This document shows positions 31,891 to 40,346 of a stretch of DNA of 64,000 nt, piece after piece. The position numbers and the translations under genes are program-made. The stretch comes from Caulobacter sp. CCUG 60055. GTDB taxonomy: Bacteria; Pseudomonadota; Alphaproteobacteria; Caulobacterales; Caulobacteraceae. The stretch lies in assembly GCF_022750545.1 (NCBI RefSeq), contig NZ_PUIC01000004.1, positions 124,001 to 188,000 on the forward strand, written 5' to 3'. The notes below the pieces were generated by a model that was not told the DNA's origin, searched no databases, and worked only from the letters and a program-made list of their open reading frames with translations. Position 1 is the first letter of the stretch. Every line of letters begins with the position of its first letter.

Positions 31891-32457
31891 TCAGTCCTTG
31901 GCGCGCTCCACGTAGGAGCCGTCTTCGGTCAGGATCACCACCTTGGTGCCGGCGGTGATGTAGGTCGGGACCATGGTGCGCAGGCCGTTGTTGAGCATGG
32001 CCGGCTTGTACGAGCCCGAGGCCGTCTGGCCCTTCACCACCGGTTCGGTCTCGGTGATCTCCAGCGTCACGCGGGCCGGCAGGTCCAGGGCGATCGGAAC
32101 GCCCTCGTGCGTCGACAGCATCACCGACATGCCGTCCTGCAGATAGACCGCCGAGTCGCCGACCATCTCGGCGCTGGCCGTGACCTGGTCGTAGTTCTCG
32201 GGGTTCATGAAGTGGAACCCTTCGCCGTCGCTGTACAGGAAGGTGTAGGTGCGGTCGTCGACGAAGGCGCGCTCGACCTGCTCGGTCGTGCGGTAGCGTT
32301 CCGACACCTTCACGCCGTCCGAGATGCGGCGCATGTCCAGCTGGGTCACCGGGGTGCCCTTGCCGGGGTGGATGTTCTGGGCGCTCAGGACGACATAGAG
32401 CTTGCCGTCGATGTCGACGACCGAGCCCCTGCGGAGCGAGCTGGCTTGGACCTTCAC
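31891..32457 (-). CDS. efp: Elongation factor P
   Basis: A 188-residue translation factor that rescues ribosomes stalled at polyproline. It starts with GTG at 32457 ([21 protein letters not shown], in part), the standard N-terminus and length of the family. The tip of domain I is [12 protein letters not shown] with the modifiable Lys33. The genes for the lysylation enzymes EpmA and EpmB lie immediately upstream (divergent) and 3 kb away, so the beta-lysyl form is expected. Confidence 0.95.
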   Translation of the reverse strand: MKVQASSLRRGSVVDIDGKLYVVLSAQNIHPGKGTPVTQLDMRRISDGVKVSERYRTTEQVERAFVDDRTYTFLYSDGEGFHFMNPENYDQVTASAEMVGDSAVYLQDGMSVMLSTHEGVPIALDLPARVTLEITETEPVVKGQTASGSYKPAMLNNGLRTMVPTYITAGTKVVILTEDGSYVERAKD

Positions 32458-32596
32458 GTCAGTATCGTCCTCAACACCGCGCGTCCCAGGATCGGCCCGC
32501 GTGGTCGTGTTAATTGATCGGGTCACGCTCTATAGCAATCCGCGCAAAGATCGCCACCCCTCCCGGCGGCGACAGTCTTTCAGGCCCCGCACGCCG

Positions 32597-33667
32597 ATGT
32601 CCTCGAACCCGCCCTCCGCGTCCACCGTCACCGCGTCCTGGCCCGGCCGCGAGCGCCACCAGGATCGCCGCCCGTTCCTGCTGGCCCGGGGCCGCATCGC
32701 CCGGGCCTTTCGCGGCTGGTTCGAGGACCAGGGCTTCGTCGAGGTCGAGACCGCGGCCCTGCAGGTCTCGCCCGGCAACGAGGCCCACCTGCACGCCTTC
32801 GCCACCGAGGCCCTGACCATCGACGGCCGGCCCTCGCCGCTCTACCTGCACACCTCGCCGGAATTCGCCTGCAAGACCCTGCTGGCGGCGGGCGAGGACA
32901 GGATCTTCAGCCTGGGCAAGGTGTGGCGCAATCGCGAGCGCGGGCCGCTGCACCATCCCGAGTTCACCATGCTGGAATGGTACCGGACCGGCGCGCCCTA
33001 TCAGACCCTGATGGACGACTGCGCGGTCCTGCTGGCCCTGGCGGCCGAGACGGCGGGGACGAAGCGATTCGCCTTTCGCGGGATCGAGCTCGATCCCTTC
33101 GCCGCGCCCGAGCGCGTCACCGTGGCCGAGGCGTTCCAGCGCTTCGCCGGCGTCGACCTGCTGGCCAGCGTCGCCCCCGACGGGAGCACCGACCGCGACG
33201 CCCTGGCCGCCGCCGCGACCGCCTCCGGCCTGCGCGTGGCGGCCGACGACACCTGGGCCGACGTGTTCAGCCGCATCATCGTCGGCAAGGTCGAGCCGAA
33301 CCTGGGCCACGGGCGCGCAACCATCCTGTGCGAATACCCGGTCGCCGAGGCCGCCCTGGCCCGGCCCAAGCCCGGCGATCCGCGCGTGGCCGAGCGTTTC
33401 GAGCTCTATGCCTGCGGGGTGGAGCTGGCCAACGCCTTCGGCGAGCTGACCGACCCGGCCGAGCAGCGCGGGCGCTTCCAGGCCGAGATGGACGAGAAGG
33501 CCCGCATCTACGGCGAGCGCTACCCCATCGACGAGGACTTCCTCGCCGCCCTGGCCCACATGCCGCCCGCCAGCGGCTCGGCCCTCGGTTTCGACCGCCT
33601 GGCCATGCTGGCCGCCGGCGCCCGGCGGATCGAGGATGTCCTGTGGTCGACCGTGGCCGAAGGGTGA
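32597..33667 (+). CDS. epmA: EF-P lysine aminoacylase EpmA (GenX/PoxA)
   Basis: A 356-residue class II lysyl-tRNA-synthetase-like protein without the anticodon-binding domain. Motif 2 is KVWRNRERGPLHHPEFTMLEWYR; motif 3 is near SGSALGFDRLAML. EpmA transfers (R)-beta-lysine to EF-P. It is divergent from efp across a 139-bp gap that must hold both promoters. The ATG at 32597 gives the usual N-terminus; upstream in-frame residues cross the promoter. Confidence 0.93.
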   Translation: MSSNPPSASTVTASWPGRERHQDRRPFLLARGRIARAFRGWFEDQGFVEVETAALQVSPGNEAHLHAFATEALTIDGRPSPLYLHTSPEFACKTLLAAGEDRIFSLGKVWRNRERGPLHHPEFTMLEWYRTGAPYQTLMDDCAVLLALAAETAGTKRFAFRGIELDPFAAPERVTVAEAFQRFAGVDLLASVAPDGSTDRDALAAAATASGLRVAADDTWADVFSRIIVGKVEPNLGHGRATILCEYPVAEAALARPKPGDPRVAERFELYACGVELANAFGELTDPAEQRGRFQAEMDEKARIYGERYPIDEDFLAALAHMPPASGSALGFDRLAMLAAGARRIEDVLWSTVAEG

Positions 33668-33670
33668 AGC

Positions 33671-34348
33671 CTAGTCCGACCTATCCGGCGTCCCGTCCTT
33701 CGAGGCCGCGACCAGCTCCAGCACCGCCGGGTCGACGGCCGGCCGCCGCATCAGCTCGATAAGGCCGGCGCGGGTCCTCACGGCGCAGTAGTCGGTCCGG
33801 ACATGGCCCCGGCCGGCCGCCGCGCGCTGGCGATAGCCCAATAGGCGCCAGGACTCTGCGCCGGCGCCGGCGCAATCGAAGCTGGAGACCTCGAAGCGTT
33901 CATGTCGCCCCGTCAGCACCAGATAGCGGCTACCGCCGCGAAACCCGATCTGGAGCGCGAACGCGGCCTGCTCGCGCGGCGGGTCCGTCTGCGGCAGCTC
34001 GGCCAGCACCGCCGGCTCGCCGACCGCCGCGTTCAGGCCGGCGCGGGTCCTGGCTTCGCGCAGCACAAACCCGCCGCGAACGAAACTGAGGGGGCGCAGG
34101 CGCAGCCACGTGACGCAGTCCGCTCCAGGCTTGGCGGAACAGTCCTTGGGCGTCAGGCGCCAGTCGCCGGTCGGGACGACGCTTTCAAAGGCCGTCCCGT
34201 CTTCCTCCGTCACCAACCTGGGCCACACCCCTTCGCCCGCCATGGGCCAGAGAGGCGCGTCTGAGCGGATGGGCGCCGCGCCCGCCCGCTCGCCGCCCGG
34301 TGCCAACGCACAGGCGACGACCAGGCCCGCCAGCAACCTTCCGAGCAT
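33671..34348 (-). CDS. Putative secreted protein of unknown function
   Basis: A 225-residue protein with a signal peptide (LGRLLAGLVVACALAPGGERAGA) and no membrane span after it. Three or more Cys residues and repeated Arg/Ala-rich segments suggest a small periplasmic domain. The end is 3 nt from the epmA stop on the opposite strand. I do not recognise the family. The ATG at 34348 was preferred over a start nine codons upstream because it opens directly into the signal peptide. Confidence 0.6.
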   Translation of the reverse strand: MLGRLLAGLVVACALAPGGERAGAAPIRSDAPLWPMAGEGVWPRLVTEEDGTAFESVVPTGDWRLTPKDCSAKPGADCVTWLRLRPLSFVRGGFVLREARTRAGLNAAVGEPAVLAELPQTDPPREQAAFALQIGFRGGSRYLVLTGRHERFEVSSFDCAGAGAESWRLLGYRQRAAAGRGHVRTDYCAVRTRAGLIELMRRPAVDPAVLELVAASKDGTPDRSD

Positions 34349-34417
34349 GTCGTTTCCCCCGGCCGTCCGCCCCACGCCCCATACTGAAACAGCTCCCGGC
34401 CGCGGCGAAGGCCGAAT

Positions 34418-35335
34418 TCAGCCGCCGATCTCGGCCGGGTCGAAGGGCGTGGTCTGGTAGATCTCGTTCAGCCAGTTGCCGAACAGCAGGTGGGCGTGGC
34501 TGCGCCAGCGGTTGGCCGGCGGGCGGGCGGGGTCGCCGCCCGGGAAGTAGTGGCGCGGCTGCGGCGTCGCCGGGTCGACGGCGCTGTCGCGGGCGTATTC
34601 CGCCGCCAGGGTCGCCGCCTCGTATTCCAGGTGGTTGAACATGTGCAGGCCGCGGCGGACGGGGTCTTCCAGCAGGCAGAGACCGGCCTCGTCGGACTCG
34701 AGCAGGACCCTCAAGGCCCCGTCCGCCGGCAGGTCCCCGGCGCGCACCTCGGCCCAGCGGGAGACCGGCACGTCGATCTCGTCCGACAATCCGCGCAGAT
34801 AGGGCGAAGCCGGCGCCCGGCAGCGGTGGGCGAACACGCCCGAGCATTTCTCGGCGAGGGCGTGCTTGGGCACGCCGTGGAAATGCCGCACGGCGGCCAG
34901 CGCGCCCCAGCAGACGGTGAACAGCGCGTGGACGTGGGTGCGGGTCCAGTCGAGGATGCGGGTCAGCTCCTCCCAATAGACCACGTCCTCGAACGGCAGG
35001 GTCTCGACCGGCGCCCCGGTGACGATGAAGCCGTCGAACTTCTCGTCGCGCACCTCGTCCCAGGCCCGATAGAACGCCGCCATGTGCGCCTGGGGCGTGG
35101 TCTTGGGCGTGTGGCTGCTCAGCCGCACCAGGCTGAGCTCGACCTGCAGGGGGCCGGCGCCGAGCAGGCGGGCGAACTGGGTCTCGGCGCTGGGCTTGTC
35201 CGGCATCAGGTTGAGCAGGCCGATGCGCAGCGGGCGGATGTCCTGCCGGGCCGCCGTGCTCTCGCGCATGACCACCACGCCCTCGCTCTCGAGCGCCGCG
35301 CGGGCGGGCAGGTCGTCCGGAATCCTGATCGGCAT
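34418..35335 (-). CDS. metA: Homoserine O-acetyltransferase (MetA family)
   Basis: A 305-residue MetA-type acyltransferase. It numbers like E. coli MetA: catalytic Cys142 in [15 protein letters not shown], with His235 and Glu237 in HMFNHLEYE. Residue 111 is Glu ([10 protein letters not shown]), the residue known to favour acetyl-CoA; enzymes using succinyl-CoA have Gly there. The product is therefore predicted to be O-acetylhomoserine for methionine synthesis. The ATG at 35335 is used because upstream in-frame codons run through a structured leader. Confidence 0.92.
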   Translation of the reverse strand: MPIRIPDDLPARAALESEGVVVMRESTAARQDIRPLRIGLLNLMPDKPSAETQFARLLGAGPLQVELSLVRLSSHTPKTTPQAHMAAFYRAWDEVRDEKFDGFIVTGAPVETLPFEDVVYWEELTRILDWTRTHVHALFTVCWGALAAVRHFHGVPKHALAEKCSGVFAHRCRAPASPYLRGLSDEIDVPVSRWAEVRAGDLPADGALRVLLESDEAGLCLLEDPVRRGLHMFNHLEYEAATLAAEYARDSAVDPATPQPRHYFPGGDPARPPANRWRSHAHLLFGNWLNEIYQTTPFDPAEIGG

Positions 35336-35359
35336 GAAACGTCCCTGGGCCGTGATCTC

Positions 35360-35485
35360 GAACTGACGCGGGACGGAACTGGGATCACCCGTTTGGTTGC
35401 CGTCTCGGCCGCATCCTCCCAGCGGGAGCGCCACCTTGCTCGGGAAGCAGGTTGGCGTCGGACGAAGGCCCGACTCTTGATGCAG
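35360..35485 (-). promoter_or_regulatory. Candidate SAM-responsive riboswitch in the metA leader
   Basis: The minus-strand leader holds GCATCAAGAG (35483 down), hairpin GTCGG...CCGAC, an imperfect hairpin GCC...GGC, hairpin CTCCC-gct-GGGAG, then GATGC pairing back with GCATC. After that come CGGCAACC and GGGTGATCCCAGTTCC. The GGGAGGATGCGGCC...CGGCAACC order resembles the SAM-I clan core, most like the SAM-I/IV variants. The position, directly before metA, supports methionine or SAM control. A covariance search would be needed to name the class. Confidence 0.55.
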
Positions 35486-35589
35486 GGGCTCGTCTAGAGC
35501 CAAAGGGCGCGGGCCGCAAGCACGGCGCCTAGGCCCGACTTTCGTCCGCCCTGTGATTTCCCGCCTCCGACGCGCTATAAGCGCGCGCC

Positions 35590-36648
35590 ATGACCGCCGC
35601 CGCCACCCTTCGCACGCCCGATGCCCTCGCCCGCGCCGGCCTGGTCGCGCCCGAACGGCTGCCCGCCCTTGAGCGCGTGGCGGCCCGGTACGCCGTCGCC
35701 GTCACCCCGGCCGTCGCCGAGCTGATCGACCCGGCCGACCCGGCCGACCCTGTCGCCCGCCAGTTCCTGCCGCAGGAAGCCGAGCTCGACGCCCAGCCGA
35801 GCGAACGGCCCGACCCCATCGGCGACGACGCCCACAGCCCCGTGACCGGCATCGTCCACCGCTATCCCGACCGGGTGCTGCTGAAGATCACCCACACCTG
35901 CGCCGTCTATTGCCGGTTCTGCTTCCGGCGCGAGATGGTCGGTCCCGGCGGCCTCAAGACCCTGACGCCGGCCGAGCTGGACGCGGCCCTGGCCTATGTC
36001 GCCGGCCGCCCGGAGATCTGGGAGGTGATCCTGACCGGCGGCGACCCGCTGGTGCTGTCGCCGCGCCGCCTGCGCGAGGCGATGGAGCGGCTGGCCGCCA
36101 TCGACCACGTGAAGGTGGTCCGCCTCCATACCCGCGTGCCGGCGGTCGATCCCGAGGCGGTGAGCGACGAACTGGTCGCGGCGCTGAAGTGTCCGGGCAA
36201 GGCGGTCTATGTCGCCCTGCACGCCAACCACCCGCGCGAGATGACGCCCAAGGTGCGCGAGGCCTGCGCCCGCATCGTCGACGCCGGCCTGCCGATGTTG
36301 AGCCAGACCGTGCTGCTGCGCGGGGTCAACGACGATCCCGAGGTGCTGGGCGCCTTGATGCGGGCCTTCGTCGAGACGCGGATCAAGCCCTACTACCTGC
36401 ACCAGGGCGACCTCGCCCCCGGCACCGGCCATCTGCGCACCAGCGTCGCCGAGGGCCAGGCTGTGATGCGCGCCCTGCGCGGCCGCTATTCGGGCCTGTG
36501 CCAGCCGACCTACGTCCTCGACATCCCCGACGGCCACGGCAAGGTCCCGATCGGCCCGGCCTATCTGGACGAAGGCGTCGCCCAGGTCCGAGACCCGAAC
36601 GGCGCCGCCCACGCCTATCCGCCGGAAGGCTTTATTCTCAAGGAGTGA
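35590..36648 (+). CDS. epmB: EF-P beta-lysylation protein EpmB (lysine 2,3-aminomutase family)
   Basis: A 352-residue radical-SAM aminomutase with the cluster motif CAVYCRFC (Cys104, Cys108, Cys111) and a downstream [11 protein letters not shown]. EpmB converts (S)-alpha-lysine to (R)-beta-lysine for EpmA. It is shorter than catabolic lysine 2,3-aminomutases, as EpmB is. The nearby efp and epmA confirm the role; epmC, the optional hydroxylase, is not in the window. Confidence 0.92.
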   Translation: MTAAATLRTPDALARAGLVAPERLPALERVAARYAVAVTPAVAELIDPADPADPVARQFLPQEAELDAQPSERPDPIGDDAHSPVTGIVHRYPDRVLLKITHTCAVYCRFCFRREMVGPGGLKTLTPAELDAALAYVAGRPEIWEVILTGGDPLVLSPRRLREAMERLAAIDHVKVVRLHTRVPAVDPEAVSDELVAALKCPGKAVYVALHANHPREMTPKVREACARIVDAGLPMLSQTVLLRGVNDDPEVLGALMRAFVETRIKPYYLHQGDLAPGTGHLRTSVAEGQAVMRALRGRYSGLCQPTYVLDIPDGHGKVPIGPAYLDEGVAQVRDPNGAAHAYPPEGFILKE

Positions 36649-36720
36649 GCGAACATTCCAAGGGCGAAACCGTGCACCTTGTCGCCCAACGCCCTCCAGC
36701 GCATCGATCGGGGGATCGTC

Positions 36721-36975
36721 GTGCTCAAAGTATCCTGCGACTTCAATGACCACACCGACAGCGACCTGTACTGGGTGCTCTTCCATGGGGATGCGCCTTT
36801 GGAGAAAGTCGCCGAACGCCTTGGCCTAATCGAATGCTCGCGGGTCGTTCTGTTCCAGGACGAGGACGACTTCGAAGTGGAGGCCACGCTGCATTTCGCT
36901 TGCAATGAGCCCGACTTCTTCATCGGGAGCCGCGTTTGCGCGAAGCCCGACTGGAGCACGTTGCGTCGGCTTTGA
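36721..36975 (+). CDS. Small hypothetical protein
   Basis: An 84-residue acidic protein (LYWVLFHGDAPLEKVAERLGL, VVLFQDEDDFEVEATLHF) with three Cys residues. GTG at 36721 is preceded by GGGGA at a good distance; a TTG at 36679 is an alternative. It lies 70 nt after epmB and has a lower G+C content than its neighbours. No family was recognised. Confidence 0.5.
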   Translation: MLKVSCDFNDHTDSDLYWVLFHGDAPLEKVAERLGLIECSRVVLFQDEDDFEVEATLHFACNEPDFFIGSRVCAKPDWSTLRRL

Positions 36976-37072
36976 GCGAGCCGCGCCACCCCGGAGCGCG
37001 CGCCAATCCCGGAAGCCTCGCAGAGGCTATCCGGGAGCCAGCAGCGGAAGCGGAAGGTTCGCTGGCGGACCT

Positions 37073-39670
37073 CTATCGCCCGTACTTGTAGAGCGTGTTG
37101 AACACGAACTTGTAGGCGCCGTGCGACTGGCCGCGCCACTGCGGCTTGAAGCCGTAGAGAACGACGCGGCCCTGGCCGTACTCGACCTCGACCGCCGCGG
37201 CCTTGCCCTGGATCGCCTCGGGGTGCAGCAGGACGCCGCTGCGCAACGGGTTTCCGTCCGCCGCATAGGTCGCCAGCACCGCGCCCTTGAAGCCGGGCTT
37301 GGTGGTGAAGGCCGGGCCGTTCTCGAACATCACGATCGGGTCGGCGGGCAGGCCCAGCGTCGCCGTGCGGCTGGCGTCGGTCAGGCGGATCTGCAACAGG
37401 GCGCCCGAGCAGAAGAACTGGTCGCTGCGCAGGCCCTTGAGGCTGTCGGTCACCGGCAGGTCGAACAGGCCGATCAGGGTCGAGGCCGTCTGGTTGAAGG
37501 CGACCAGGGTCCCGCCCCCGGCGACGAAGTCCTTGAGCGCGGCCAGGCCCTTGTCGCCGACGCCGCCGACATATTGCGGCGGGACCGAGCCGGGCTTGTT
37601 CCCCTGCATCAGGCGGCCGCCGCCCCCGTCATCGTCGTCGTCGCCGATGTCGGGCAGCACGATGACGTCGTAGGCGCCGCCCAGGCCTCCGGCCTGGAGA
37701 TCGGCGTTGCGCAGCGTGGCGGGCGCGTAGCCGTACTGTTCGAGCAGCCAGCGGGTCCACCCCTCGTCGATGTTCGCCATCCACGACCGGTAGAGGCCGA
37801 CGCGGGCCCTGGCCATCGGCGTGACGGCCGGCTTGACGTCGCCGGCCAGCATCCGCACGCCGCGCGCCCTGGCGATCTGGGCCATGCGGTCGGCCGGCAG
37901 GCCGCCGACCACGATCGCCCCCGCCTCGGGCCCGCCAGCGGCGGCGAGCGCGGTCTTGGCGACGCCGGCCTCGCCGCCCGCCGCCAGCACGTCGTTCACC
38001 GCCTGGAAGCTGGCGTTGACCTTGTGGCTGAGGACATAGACCGGCCCGCGCCCGCCGACGCCGCCGGCCGCGGGCTCGATCCTGGCCGCCGGCTCCAGCG
38101 CGGCGCGCTGGGCGGCGTCGACGGGCTTGGCGACCATGTCGACCCTGACGCCCATCTGCATGGGCAGGGTCCAGCCGGTGACGTCGTAGGGCAGGTCGGC
38201 CGGCTTGCCCGCGCCGTCGAGGATGGCGTCGGGATATTTCTGCGGCTCGAACAGCTCCTTGGCCAGGCCGGCGAACGGCTGGTCCATCAGGATCACCCAC
38301 GAGCCGGCCGGATAGGCCGCGCCGCCCAGGCTCACCGCCGTCCTGGCGCGATGCACGGTCAGGCCGTGGTCGATCATCTTCTGGGCCAGCAGCCCCGCCT
38401 CGGGCAGGTCGGCCTGGTCGGCCGGGATCACATAGGCGAACGGCCCCTCGGTCGAATAGAGCCGGATGTTGTCGCGGCCGGCCTGATAGCGGTTGTAGAG
38501 CAGGGTGGACCGATAGCGGGCGGCGGTGTCCAGCACGGCCATCGACGCGGTCATCATGTAGTCGACCGAGTCCTTCAGCCGCCACAGCCCGCCCTTCCAC
38601 GGCGAGGGGTACATGACCTGGGCCTTCAGGTCGCGCATCGGCTTGGGGAAGTCCTCGACCTTGTAGACCTTGGGCGTGGCCGAATCGTGGGCGGTCTCGG
38701 TGAAGAACGAGATCGTGTTGCGGAACACGTGGGTGTAGTCGAGGAAGCCCGGGAACCAGTTGTCGAACCGGGCCTCGGCGATGGCCCCCGGCTTTCCCTC
38801 GTTCTGGAAGGCGGCCATCATGTCCAGGCCGATCTTGCTGGTCCAGGTCCGCATGTACGGGCTGATGTTGGACGAGATCGGATCGGCGAAGGGCGGCATC
38901 CAGATGCGGGCCGGGAACGGCGCGGCCTGGTGCTGCGAGTACCAGATCGCCGGGGCGTAATCCTGTTCGGCGCGGGTGACGACCTGGCTCTCGATCATGT
39001 TGAGCATGTAGCCGTCGCGATTGTTGTCGTGGCCGACATACTCCTGGTACAGCCACGGCATCCGGCTGGTCTCGAACGGCGTGCCCAGGTTCTTGCGGTA
39101 CCAGTCGACGGCCATGTCCTGGCCGTCCGGGTTGAGCGTCGGCCACAGCACCAGGATGACGTTGTCGAGGATGGCGTCGACCTGCGGATCGCCCTTGGCC
39201 GACAGCAGCCTGTAGGCCAGGGCGATCGGCAGCTGGTGGTCGGCGACCTCGCTCGAATGCATGCCGCCGTCGATGTGGACGATGACCCTGCCCGTCTCGG
39301 CCAGCGCCTTGGCCTCGGCGTCGGTCAGCCCCTCGACCGCGCCCAGCCGATGCGACAGCGCCTTGTATTCCTCGAAGCGGGCCAGGTTGCGCGGCGAGGA
39401 GATCACCGCGTACTCCATGACCTTGCCGTGAGTGGACCGGCCCGCCGTCACCATCCGCATCCGGTCGGGCGCGGCGGCGGCCAGCTTGTGGAAATAGCCG
39501 ACGGCCTCCTCGTAATTGGCCAGGTAGTAGTCGTCGCCGGGATCGTGTCCCAGCACCGAGACCGGGGTCGGAACCTCGGCCGGGGCGGCGAAGGCGGGCG
39601 CCGCCGCCAGGACGGCCGTCGCAGCCGCGACGGCGGCCCACAGGCCGCGCGCATTCTGATGTCTGGACAT
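37073..39670 (-). CDS. Secreted M14-family zinc carboxypeptidase
   Basis: An 865-residue protein with a clear signal peptide (LWAAVAAATAVLAAAPAFA). The M14 domain includes VIVHIDGGMHSSEVADHQL (the H-x-x-E zinc pair), a following stretch with VGHDNNRDGYMLN, and YSQHQAAPFPARIW. The C-terminal 350 residues form an additional all-beta or ThuA-like region (VVYGFKPQWRGQSHGAYKF at the end). Such large periplasmic M14 proteins are common in Caulobacterales; the substrate is unknown. The gene stands alone. Confidence 0.85.
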   Translation of the reverse strand: MSRHQNARGLWAAVAAATAVLAAAPAFAAPAEVPTPVSVLGHDPGDDYYLANYEEAVGYFHKLAAAAPDRMRMVTAGRSTHGKVMEYAVISSPRNLARFEEYKALSHRLGAVEGLTDAEAKALAETGRVIVHIDGGMHSSEVADHQLPIALAYRLLSAKGDPQVDAILDNVILVLWPTLNPDGQDMAVDWYRKNLGTPFETSRMPWLYQEYVGHDNNRDGYMLNMIESQVVTRAEQDYAPAIWYSQHQAAPFPARIWMPPFADPISSNISPYMRTWTSKIGLDMMAAFQNEGKPGAIAEARFDNWFPGFLDYTHVFRNTISFFTETAHDSATPKVYKVEDFPKPMRDLKAQVMYPSPWKGGLWRLKDSVDYMMTASMAVLDTAARYRSTLLYNRYQAGRDNIRLYSTEGPFAYVIPADQADLPEAGLLAQKMIDHGLTVHRARTAVSLGGAAYPAGSWVILMDQPFAGLAKELFEPQKYPDAILDGAGKPADLPYDVTGWTLPMQMGVRVDMVAKPVDAAQRAALEPAARIEPAAGGVGGRGPVYVLSHKVNASFQAVNDVLAAGGEAGVAKTALAAAGGPEAGAIVVGGLPADRMAQIARARGVRMLAGDVKPAVTPMARARVGLYRSWMANIDEGWTRWLLEQYGYAPATLRNADLQAGGLGGAYDVIVLPDIGDDDDDGGGGRLMQGNKPGSVPPQYVGGVGDKGLAALKDFVAGGGTLVAFNQTASTLIGLFDLPVTDSLKGLRSDQFFCSGALLQIRLTDASRTATLGLPADPIVMFENGPAFTTKPGFKGAVLATYAADGNPLRSGVLLHPEAIQGKAAAVEVEYGQGRVVLYGFKPQWRGQSHGAYKFVFNTLYKYGR

Positions 39671-39754
39671 TCGCCCCTTCCTCCCTGCCGCTAGACCTGC
39701 CCCGTCCGGGCCGGCCTGGCAATGCGCGAAAGGCTCGGGCGCGGCGCGGCGCCG

Positions 39755-40216
39755 TCAGATGGGCAGTTGCGCCGTGTTCTTGACCTCCTCCAGCACGGCG
39801 TAGGTGCGCGTCTCGCGCACGCCGGGCATGCGCACCAGGATGTCGCCGAGGAAGGTGCGATAGGCGTCCATGTCGCGCACCCGCGCCTTGATCAGGTAGT
39901 CGAAGCCGCCGGCGACCATGTGGCACTCCAGGATCTGCGGCGTGCGGCGCACGGCGGCGGCGAACTCGTCGAACACGTCGCCCGTGGTGCGGTCGAGCAG
40001 CACCTCGACGAAGATCAACAGCGCGAGATCGACCTTGGCCGGGTCGATCTGGGCGGCGTAGCCTGTGATCAGCCCCCGCTCGCGCAGGCGCCGCACCCGG
40101 TCGAAACAGGCGGCCGGGGACAGGTGGCAGGCCTGGGCCAGGGCCTGGTTGGTGATGCGGCCGTCGGCCTGCAGCACGCGCAGCAGGCGGCGGTCGGTGT
40201 CGTCAAGAGCAGACAT
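39755..40216 (-). CDS. putR: Lrp/AsnC-family regulator of putA (PutR)
   Basis: A 153-residue Lrp-type regulator: N-terminal helix-turn-helix LDDTDRRLLRVLQADGRITNQALAQACHLSPAACFDRVRRL (in parts) and a C-terminal RAM domain with MVAGGFDYLIKARVRDMDAYR. It is divergent from putA, the usual arrangement of PutR in alphaproteobacteria, where it activates putA in response to proline. The ATG at 40216 was chosen over one 18 codons upstream because the usual MSALDDTDRRLL opening starts there. Confidence 0.9.
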   Translation of the reverse strand: MSALDDTDRRLLRVLQADGRITNQALAQACHLSPAACFDRVRRLRERGLITGYAAQIDPAKVDLALLIFVEVLLDRTTGDVFDEFAAAVRRTPQILECHMVAGGFDYLIKARVRDMDAYRTFLGDILVRMPGVRETRTYAVLEEVKNTAQLPI

Positions 40217-40346
40217 GCGTTCCAATGACCTTTCACCGAATATGCTTCGGCGATCTGAGCCAACAAACAAAGCACATTCGCCATTGGGACGGATAGAGCG
40301 GACATAAACACGGCGCGACGCGCGCCTCGCCTGTCAGGAGCCGAAC

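Noticed and set aside
36905-39694. A plus-strand open frame of about 930 codons opposite the M14 gene
   Set aside because: Antisense shadow. The minus-strand M14 protein has a signal peptide and zinc motif, while the plus frame has none.
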